From NCBI GenBank assembly GCA_937941745.1, contig CALDGV010000018.1, forward strand, positions 1-9,215: a DNA stretch of 9,215 nt. The letters are read 5' to 3'. The position numbers and the translations under genes are program-made. The stretch is from an uncultured Prosthecobacter sp. (GTDB lineage: Bacteria; Verrucomicrobiota; Verrucomicrobiia; Verrucomicrobiales; Verrucomicrobiaceae). Positions 1-5,210 of this stretch are shown piece by piece (position 1 is the stretch's first letter; the number at the start of each line of letters is the position of its first letter). Under the pieces are notes generated by a model. It did not search any database and was not told the origin of the DNA. It saw only the letters and a list, made by a program, of their open reading frames with translations.

Positions 1-1133
1 TCGTGATCCTTGATGAAGCGTTTGCAGGTGGTGAGGCCGATGCCGTTGCCGTCAGTCTTGGTGGTGAAGGATTCTCGGAAAAGACGGCCCAGATTCTCCG
101 GGGCGATGCCGCAACCACGATCACGAACAATGAGGCGGAGGTAGAGACCGGGCTTCAAAAGTGCATCCTGGCCCAGGGCGATATCCACATTTTCCGCCTC
201 AACATCCATGTGGCCTCCCTGTGGCATGGCCTGAATGCCGTTGAGAATGAGGTTTTGCAGCACTTGGCTGACCTTCGTGCCATCGGCCACGGCCCAGCGG
301 AGCTGGCGACCCAGGCGCACGTTCACATGCACGTTGGAGCCTGCACTGGCGAACTTGACCGTGTCTTCGATGATGGGCGCGACATCTACCGGCTGCTTGT
401 CCTGAGGACGCGCCTTGCACGCGGTGACGACTTGGGAAGTAAACTGCCGGGCGCGCTTCAGGCCGCTGAAGATGAGCTGGAGCTCCTCATGCAGGCCTGG
501 ATCACGGTCGGAAACCTTGTGAACCAAGTCGGAAAGGCGGACGGTCACGGGTCCCAGCAGATTGTTGACATCGTGGGCGATGCCCTGGGCCAGGGCGGCC
601 AAATTGTCTTTCTTGAGACGATCAGAGCTTGCGTCCAGGTCATCCGCCTTCAGTGGCATGGTCTTGGCCGCCGAAGCTGAAATGACGGGAGCAGGAGAGA
701 TGACCACGGTGAAATTCAGCAGCTTTCTCAAGCTGTTGAACACCGCCCTGACCCGCCAGCGGCAGCGTTGAGGTTCCTGACCGTAGAAGTTCTGCAGCCG
801 GCACTCGCATTCATGCGTGCCACCATTCTCCACCGCCAGATTGAGGCTTTGTAGCAGAGTAGCGGCATCCAAGTCGCCGACCGCCAGATCGCTCAGGGTC
901 ATGCCACGCAGGCCTTTGTCCGGTTCGACCCCGACCAAGACCGCTACTGCCGCGTTGCTGAACAGCACCTGCGGACCTCCTGTTTGGTGCGATTCCGCCT
1001 CGACGATCAAAACACCCTCCGGCACCTGATCCAAGGCCACCCTAAGGAAGTAATTGGCCGTCTTCATCTGGTCCAGGCTGTTCTCCAGCTCTGCCAGAGT
1101 TTCAGGGCGCAGGGTGTCGGGAGCGAGAGTCAT
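1..1133 (-). CDS. PAS-type sensor histidine kinase (C-terminus beyond window)
   Basis: Reading the minus strand from the ATG at 1133 gives 377 residues with no stop before the window edge, so the gene is 3'-truncated here. It should autophosphorylate a histidine and pass phosphate to a response regulator not seen in this window. Visible motifs: an N-terminal PAS-like sensory region (about residues 28-130), an H-box GIAHDVNN with the phospho-acceptor at His187, an N-box NLILNGIQA with Asn298, a G1 box DRGCGIAP beginning at Asp338, and a G2 box GNGIGL at 362-367. The HDVNN form of the H-box resembles NtrB/FixL-like kinases. No transmembrane segment is seen, so it is probably cytoplasmic; the ligand is unknown. 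The only missing part is the end of the ATPase domain, plus any receiver domain that may follow. It is divergent from the adaptor gene. No Shine-Dalgarno is visible before the ATG. Family call is firm; signal and partner are not known. Confidence 0.93.
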   Translation of the reverse strand, partial: MTLAPDTLRPETLAELENSLDQMKTANYFLRVALDQVPEGVLIVEAESHQTGGPQVLFSNAAVAVLVGVEPDKGLRGMTLSDLAVGDLDAATLLQSLNLAVENGGTHECECRLQNFYGQEPQRCRWRVRAVFNSLRKLLNFTVVISPAPVISASAAKTMPLKADDLDASSDRLKKDNLAALAQGIAHDVNNLLGPVTVRLSDLVHKVSDRDPGLHEELQLIFSGLKRARQFTSQVVTACKARPQDKQPVDVAPIIEDTVKFASAGSNVHVNVRLGRQLRWAVADGTKVSQVLQNLILNGIQAMPQGGHMDVEAENVDIALGQDALLKPGLYLRLIVRDRGCGIAPENLGRLFRESFTTKTDGNGIGLTTCKRFIKDH

Positions 1134-1150
1134 GGCAGCGAATATCGCGG

Positions 1151-1179
1151 CTTTTAATGATTTTAGATTATTAAGACAA
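1151..1179 (-). promoter_or_regulatory. Weak candidate sigma-70 promoter for the histidine kinase
   Basis: On the minus strand, TTGTCT (1179-1174) and TAAAAG (1156-1151) are separated by 17 bp. Each matches four of six consensus positions. A start near 1144 would leave only about 10 nt before the ATG at 1133, so the transcript would be nearly leaderless. An alternative -10, TAAAAT, lies a few bases upstream but lacks a good -35. Confidence 0.3.
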
Positions 1180-1186
1180 CCTTAAT
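1170..1186. repeat. Inverted repeat ATTAAG-N5-CTTAAT
   Basis: Perfect 6-bp arms with a 5-bp spacer, 37-53 bp upstream of the kinase start codon. It overlaps the candidate -35 of that gene, a position that would suit a repressor or autoregulatory site. Because the region is A+T-rich, chance occurrence is possible. Confidence 0.4.
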
Positions 1187-1228
1187 TTTTGGGGATGTAA
1201 TCTTTTTTGCTTCTCGTTTTTGAAAATC

Positions 1229-1246
1229 GAAGCCTCTCATGGCTTC
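1229..1246. repeat. Inverted repeat GAAGCC-N6-GGCTTC
   Basis: Perfect 6-bp arms around a 6-bp loop in the middle of the divergent intergenic region. It could be an operator or a small RNA hairpin. There is no T-run after it on either strand, so it does not look like an intrinsic terminator. Confidence 0.4.
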
Positions 1247-1345
1247 CGCTCAGGTCTTCTTGGTTTCTGGAATCCCTGAAATTTTCCAGACTGAGAGCCT
1301 TGGATGGTGTGGTTAATCATTTATGCCTAACTCTTGGGTGAGTTT

Positions 1346-1376
1346 TTGACTTGGGTCTGTTGGTGCACTCTAGAAT
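1346..1376 (+). promoter_or_regulatory. Candidate sigma-70 promoter for the adaptor gene
   Basis: TTGACT (1346-1351) and TAGAAT (1371-1376) each match five of six consensus positions. The spacer is 19 bp, longer than the ideal 17. A start near 1383 would give a leader of about 145 nt before the ATG at 1529. The -35 overlaps the second copy of the CTTGGGT direct repeat, and the -10 overlaps the inverted repeat AATCTC-TTTG-GAGATT (1374-1389). Confidence 0.35.
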
Positions 1377-1389
1377 CTCTTTGGAGATT
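1374..1389. repeat. Inverted repeat AATCTC-TTTG-GAGATT
   Basis: Perfect 6-bp arms with a 4-bp loop, overlapping the candidate -10 element of the adaptor promoter. It could be an operator covering the promoter or simply a chance small hairpin. Confidence 0.4.
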
Positions 1390-1440
1390 GAAAAGTCGAG
1401 GGGGCTCATTTTCGTGGCTCGGCAGCTTACCGATGAAGAC

Positions 1441-1463
1441 GACCTTTTTTGTGAGAAGAGGTC
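1441..1463 (+). promoter_or_regulatory. 10-bp hairpin in the adaptor leader RNA
   Basis: As plus-strand RNA, 1441-1450 can pair along its whole length with 1454-1463, leaving a GUG triloop. Eight pairs are Watson-Crick and two are G-U. The same DNA read from the other strand would have two A-C mismatches at those places, so the structure favours the plus-strand transcript, which is the direction of the adaptor gene. It lies 66 bp before that gene's ATG. Its six-U run is in the 5' arm, so it is not a standard terminator. Confidence 0.4.
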
Positions 1464-1528
1464 ATGCTGCTGAGTCCGTGAGCCTTCGGCGTTGAGCTTT
1501 GCGTGTGGCTGCGCTAGGGCAGACCATC

Positions 1529-2776
1529 ATGGAAAGCGCAGCGACCCCGCCCTGGGAGACACGAAAAAAGAAGGCCACGCGCGGATTGATCCGGCAGGTC
1601 ATCCTGGCCGCTCTCGGATTGGGACTGCTCGCCCTGGTTCTCTCCGGGCTTCGTCCCAAGCCCATCCCGGTCGAACTTGCTACGATCTCCCGTGGTCCGC
1701 TCACGGTTCATGTCGCGGAAGAGGCAAAGACCCGGATTCGCAACCGTTACATCGTAGCTGCCCCTGTCATGGGAAACATGCGCCGGGTCGCCCTCAAGCC
1801 GGGAGATGAGGTGAAGGCGGGAGAGACGCTCATCACCGTCATTGAGCCTGCCATCGCGCCCCTGCTGGATGTGCGCACGCAGACGCAGTCTGAGGCCCGC
1901 GTTCAGGCGGCGGAGGCAGCCCGCGCCCGGGCTCAGGAGAGCCTGGCCATGGCACGCACAGCAGCTCAGTTTGCCCAGGCCAGTTGGGAGCGCGTGAAAA
2001 AGATCATCCAGGAAGGCAGCATCTCTGTCACCGACCGTGAGAACATCGAGCGTGATGCCCAGATGCGAGAGCGGGAGGTTCGTGCGGCGGAATTTGCCCT
2101 CCAGGTGGCCGAACATGAGCTTTCTCAGGCAAAAGCAGCCCTGCTGACCCTCGCCACTCCGGACGGCAAGGCTGGTGCTGCCGTGGAGGTGAAATCACCC
2201 GTCAGTGGTCGCGTGCTCAAGGTTCAGCAGGAGAGCGCGATGCTCATCACTGCCGGCACGCCCATCCTGGAGGTGGGAGATCCTGCCGACCTGGAAATCG
2301 AGGCTGAAATCCTTTCCCGCGATGCTGTCGCGATCCGGCCTGGGGCAGAAGTCATGGTGGAGCAGTGGGGTGGTGAACCGTCCCTGAAGGCCCGAGTGCG
2401 GCGGATCGAGCCTGCTGCCTTCACCAAGGTCTCTGCTCTTGGGGTGGAAGAACAGCGTGTCATCGTCCTCAGCGACTTCGATTCCTTGCCCGAGCCTGCC
2501 CGCGTGCTCGGCGACCGCTTTCGGGTTGAAGTTCGCATTGCGGTCTGGCACGATCCAGATGTTCTGCTGGTGCCCAGCGGTGCGCTTTTTCGCGAGGGGG
2601 CAGAATGGATGACCTTCATTCTGCGTGGCACCGAGGCGGTGAAGACCCGGCTGGAACTGGGGCGCACCGATGGAAAGTCTGCGCAGGTCCTTTCTGGCCT
2701 TCAGGCGGGTGACAAAGTCCTCATGCATCCTCCGGACTCTGTCGTCGATGGTGCCCAGGTGCATCCCAAGGTCTGA
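1529..2776 (+). CDS. HlyD/RND-type periplasmic adaptor (membrane fusion protein)
   Basis: A 415-residue adaptor of the kind that links an inner-membrane pump to an outer-membrane channel for efflux or secretion. The domain order is clear: a basic N-terminus and one membrane anchor (about 20-41); the first half of a biotinyl-lipoyl-like domain (about 75-105, with KPGDEVKAGE); an Ala/Glu/Gln/Arg-rich coiled-coil hairpin (about 118-208); the second lipoyl half (about 220-250, SPVSGRVLKV); a beta-barrel (about 254-340); and a membrane-proximal domain (about 345-415, VPSGALF and GLQAGDKV). The ATG at 1529 is preferred, with a weak AGGGC 8 bp or so upstream. An in-frame TTG at 1499 would add ten residues, and a stop at 1493 bounds the frame. 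No RND or ABC permease and no TolC-like gene follows, so the partner must be encoded elsewhere. Family call is firm; substrate cannot be told. Confidence 0.92.
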   Translation: MESAATPPWETRKKKATRGLIRQVILAALGLGLLALVLSGLRPKPIPVELATISRGPLTVHVAEEAKTRIRNRYIVAAPVMGNMRRVALKPGDEVKAGETLITVIEPAIAPLLDVRTQTQSEARVQAAEAARARAQESLAMARTAAQFAQASWERVKKIIQEGSISVTDRENIERDAQMREREVRAAEFALQVAEHELSQAKAALLTLATPDGKAGAAVEVKSPVSGRVLKVQQESAMLITAGTPILEVGDPADLEIEAEILSRDAVAIRPGAEVMVEQWGGEPSLKARVRRIEPAAFTKVSALGVEEQRVIVLSDFDSLPEPARVLGDRFRVEVRIAVWHDPDVLLVPSGALFREGAEWMTFILRGTEAVKTRLELGRTDGKSAQVLSGLQAGDKVLMHPPDSVVDGAQVHPKV

Positions 2777-2848
2777 CCTTTGAAAACTCCCGGCTTCTTT
2801 CTTGCCCCTCAGGCCCTCCCGTCCATCCTCGTTTCCCTCTTCACCTCC

Positions 2849-3805
2849 ATGCGCGTCCTCCTTACCACCACCTCCTATCAGGATACCCCAGGCGATCACC
2901 ACGCTCTTCTTGAAGCCCAGGGCTTCGACATTCATCGCGAGCGCGGCCCTCTGCCGGAAAGTCGGATGCTGGAGCTGGCGGGTGAGTTTGACGCCTTCCT
3001 CTGTGGTGATGATGAGATCACCAAGGCCGTGCTCGACAAGGCCTTGCCCCGTCTGAAGGTCATCAGCAAATACGGCATCGGTCTTGATAAGATCGACCTC
3101 GCTGAATGCACTGCGCGCAAGCTGCCCGTGCTGTTCACCCCTGGCGTGAATCACACCACCGTGGCCGAACACACCTTCTGCCTTCTGCTCGCCCTCGTCC
3201 GCAATCTCGTGGACAGCGCCAACGCCGTTCGTGAAGGCAAATGGAAGCGAGTCACTGGCAACGAAATCTGGAACAAGAAGATCGGCATCGTCGGCCTCGG
3301 CCGCATCGGCCAGGAAGTGGCCAAGCGCGCCCTCGCCTTCGGCATGGAAGTGCACGGCATGGACCTCTACTGGCCCGAGGCTTTTGCCAAGGAGCACCCT
3401 GTGACACGTCACGACACCATCGAGAGCTTGGTCGCCCAGGTGGATGTTCTCAGCCTGCATGCCAATCTCAGCGAGAGCACCCGGCACCTCGTCCGTGCCG
3501 ACCGCATCGCCTTGGCGAAGAAAGGCCTGCTCGTCGTCAACACCTCCCGAGCAGAACTGGTGCACATGCCTGACATGATCGAAGCGCTCAACAGCGGCCA
3601 TGTGGGCGGCTATGCCACGGATGTCCTGGATGAAGAGCCGCCGCCAGCCGATCACCCTTTGCTGAAGCATCCCAAGGCGCTGATCACGCCGCACATCGGC
3701 AGCCGCACCTATGAAAGCGTGCCCCGCCAGGCCATGCGCGCCACGTTGAACCTCGTGAACTTCCTCAAGGGAGCTCCCGATGTCATCCAGGCGAACAAGT
3801 TCTGA
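2849..3805 (+). CDS. D-isomer-specific 2-hydroxyacid dehydrogenase (SerA-like, no ACT domain)
   Basis: A 318-residue NAD(P)-dependent dehydrogenase that should interconvert a D-2-hydroxyacid and the 2-oxoacid. The catalytic domain (about 1-100 and the C-terminus) flanks a Rossmann domain with GLGRIG at 149-154 and Asp172 at the end of the second strand, which favours NAD over NADP. Catalytic residues are all present: Arg234 in NTSRAELV, Glu263 in DEEP, His282 in PHIGS. The SKYGIGLDKID stretch (73-83) is like phosphoglycerate dehydrogenases, but there is no C-terminal regulatory ACT domain, so it may act on 3-phosphoglycerate, glycerate or another acid. The usual glycine after the catalytic Arg is Ala235. 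The frame is open up to a TTG at 2780, but the ATG at 2849 starts directly at the first beta strand (MRVLLTT) and fits the family. It lies 72 bp after the adaptor gene and may be co-transcribed with it. Confidence 0.9.
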   Translation: MRVLLTTTSYQDTPGDHHALLEAQGFDIHRERGPLPESRMLELAGEFDAFLCGDDEITKAVLDKALPRLKVISKYGIGLDKIDLAECTARKLPVLFTPGVNHTTVAEHTFCLLLALVRNLVDSANAVREGKWKRVTGNEIWNKKIGIVGLGRIGQEVAKRALAFGMEVHGMDLYWPEAFAKEHPVTRHDTIESLVAQVDVLSLHANLSESTRHLVRADRIALAKKGLLVVNTSRAELVHMPDMIEALNSGHVGGYATDVLDEEPPPADHPLLKHPKALITPHIGSRTYESVPRQAMRATLNLVNFLKGAPDVIQANKF

Positions 3806-3896
3806 GATAGCTCCGGCCCACGGTTCCCGGCTTCTGGCCGATATTGCCATTGCGAAGCTGCCCGGCTGGGAGCAGAGAACGGGCTGATTTTCCGCC
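3806..3896. other. Short gap between dehydrogenase and methyltransferase
   Basis: This 91-bp stretch shows no gene, no convincing hairpin with a T-run and no clear promoter. Read-through from the dehydrogenase into the methyltransferase is therefore possible. Confidence 0.5.
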
Positions 3897-5129
3897 ATGC
3901 CACGTCCGCCTTTCCGCCGTCCCACCGCTGCTCCGAAGCCCCCGCCTCCCGGCAGTGAAGACTGGCCGCGCCCCTGGGCGCAGATGAAGTACTATTCCTA
4001 CCATCCGGCGGTGTATCCGAACATGGTGGGTGCCGTTTCGGAGGATGCCGGGGCAGGGGATCTAGTGGCGGTTTATGACAAAGAAGGCCGCCGCTTTGGC
4101 GCAGGCTATTACAATCCGAAGGCGCGGGTGCCGCTGCGAGTGCTGCATCATGGTCAGGAGGCCTTTGGTGAGGCAGAACTGGATGCGCTGCTGCTGCACG
4201 CTGTCCGCCTGCGCCGTGACCTGCTGAAGCTGGACCAGGACACCGAGGCCTACCGTGTGGTGCATTCGGATGGAGACGGCCTCAGCGGGCTGGTGGTGGA
4301 CCGCTATGCCGACACCCTTTCGATCGAGGTGACCACGCTGGGGGCATGGCGGCGGCTGCGCCGCTGGCTGCCGATGCTGCATGCGGAGCTGGGAACGACA
4401 CAGCAGGTCATCCGAGTGGATCCTGACATCGCCCTCATCGAGCAGATCCGTGTGGCAGACGTGCCGGAGGCCACGCAGCCAGGACCGCGCAGCGTAAAGA
4501 TCCGCGAGCATGACGTGCGTTACCTGGTGAACTTCGAGGCCGGGCACAAGACAGGCTTCTTCTGCGACCAGCGCGACAACCGCGTGAAGCTGGGCCGGCT
4601 GGCGCAGGGCCGTGTGCTGGATCTCTGCACCTACACAGGCGGCTTTGCCCTGGCGGCGAAGGTGCTGGCGAAGTGTGATGAGGTCACAGGAGTGGACCTC
4701 GATGAGAAGGCGATCGCACAGGCCCGGCAGAACGCGAACCTGAACCAGACCAGGATTGACTGGATTCATGCAGATGCCTTCACCTGGGCCCGGCAGATGC
4801 AGCGGAACGGCGCGCAGTGGGATACGCTGGTGCTCGATCCACCCAAGCTCATCCACCACCGTGACAATCAGGAGGAGGGCATTTTTAAATACCGCGACCT
4901 GAATGCGCTGGCCCTGCAACTGGTGAAGCGCGGCGGCTTTTTTGTGACCTGCTCATGCTCAGGCCTGCTGAGCACGGATGCCTTTGAGGAGCTCGTGATC
5001 GGCACGGCTCACCGCCACGGGCGCAAGCTGCAGATTCTGGACCGCACAGGGCCTGGGCTTGATCATCCGGTGATGTCAAACTGCCCTGAAAGCCGCTACC
5101 TGAAGGTGCTGTGGGCGCGTGTGGTCTGA
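3897..5129 (+). CDS. rlmI: RlmI-like class I SAM-dependent rRNA (cytosine-C5) methyltransferase
   Basis: A 410-residue protein with the layout of RlmI (COG1092), which methylates C1962 of 23S rRNA in E. coli using SAM. After a Pro/Arg-rich extension (1-25, longer than in E. coli) comes a PUA-like RNA-binding domain (about 34-85), a linker domain containing HSDGDGLSGLVVDRY (123-137), and a Rossmann methyltransferase domain. SAM motif I is LDLCTYTGGFAL (241-252), the acidic motif II residue lies in VDLD (266-269), Asp293 is in ADAF, and the catalytic loop is DPPK (314-317). CSCSG (352-356) carries Cys354, the likely nucleophile for C5 chemistry. NFEAGHKTGFFCDQRDNR (212-229) is the family signature before motif I. 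The ATG at 3897 is chosen; Met30 would be an alternative that removes the proline-rich tail. The exact target base is inferred from the family, and related COG1092 paralogs could differ. Confidence 0.88.
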   Translation: MPRPPFRRPTAAPKPPPPGSEDWPRPWAQMKYYSYHPAVYPNMVGAVSEDAGAGDLVAVYDKEGRRFGAGYYNPKARVPLRVLHHGQEAFGEAELDALLLHAVRLRRDLLKLDQDTEAYRVVHSDGDGLSGLVVDRYADTLSIEVTTLGAWRRLRRWLPMLHAELGTTQQVIRVDPDIALIEQIRVADVPEATQPGPRSVKIREHDVRYLVNFEAGHKTGFFCDQRDNRVKLGRLAQGRVLDLCTYTGGFALAAKVLAKCDEVTGVDLDEKAIAQARQNANLNQTRIDWIHADAFTWARQMQRNGAQWDTLVLDPPKLIHHRDNQEEGIFKYRDLNALALQLVKRGGFFVTCSCSGLLSTDAFEELVIGTAHRHGRKLQILDRTGPGLDHPVMSNCPESRYLKVLWARVV

Positions 5130-5164
5130 TTCGTGCGCCTCGACTTTCTTCTGAAGGGTCCCGT

Positions 5165-5197
5165 CATCTGGCCGTGAAGGTTTTCCACGGCCAGATG
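5165..5197. terminator. Perfect 12-bp hairpin between convergent genes
   Basis: Arms at 5165-5176 (CATCTGGCCGTG) and 5186-5197 are exact reverse complements around a 9-nt loop. It lies 35 bp after the methyltransferase stop and 13 bp after the protease stop (on the other strand), the expected position for a shared bidirectional terminator. Neither side has a run of T after the stem, so it may act as a transcript-end stabiliser or a non-canonical terminator rather than a standard intrinsic one. Confidence 0.6.
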
Positions 5198-5210
5198 CAC
5201 CTGGCGGGGC

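Larger units (their letters stand above)
1134..1528. other. Divergent intergenic region, A+T-rich on its left side
   Basis: About 395 bp between the kinase and adaptor starts. The part from about 1141 to 1350 is clearly richer in A+T than the surrounding genes. No credible protein, tRNA or known riboswitch was recognised here. It holds four short inverted repeats (1170-1186, 1229-1246, 1374-1389, 1441-1463), a 7-bp direct repeat CTTGGGT at 1333 and 1350, and candidate promoters for both flanking genes. The length is generous for a compact genome and suggests regulation, but no regulator can be named. Confidence 0.7.

Noticed and set aside
3..680. 225-codon open frame on the plus strand
   Set aside because: Antisense to the histidine kinase, whose H, N, G1 and G2 boxes are read on the other strand.
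1134..1528. Possible riboswitch or small RNA gene in the kinase/adaptor intergenic region
   Set aside because: Only short separate hairpins are seen. No known riboswitch core, tRNA fold or T-run terminator could be recognised.
2195..3925. 576-codon open frame on the minus strand
   Set aside because: It lies antisense to two well-supported genes (adaptor and dehydrogenase), spans the gap between them, and shows no recognisable domain. Long antisense frames are usual in GC-rich genes.
4062..4919. 285-codon open frame on the minus strand
   Set aside because: Antisense to the rRNA methyltransferase, with no domain of its own.
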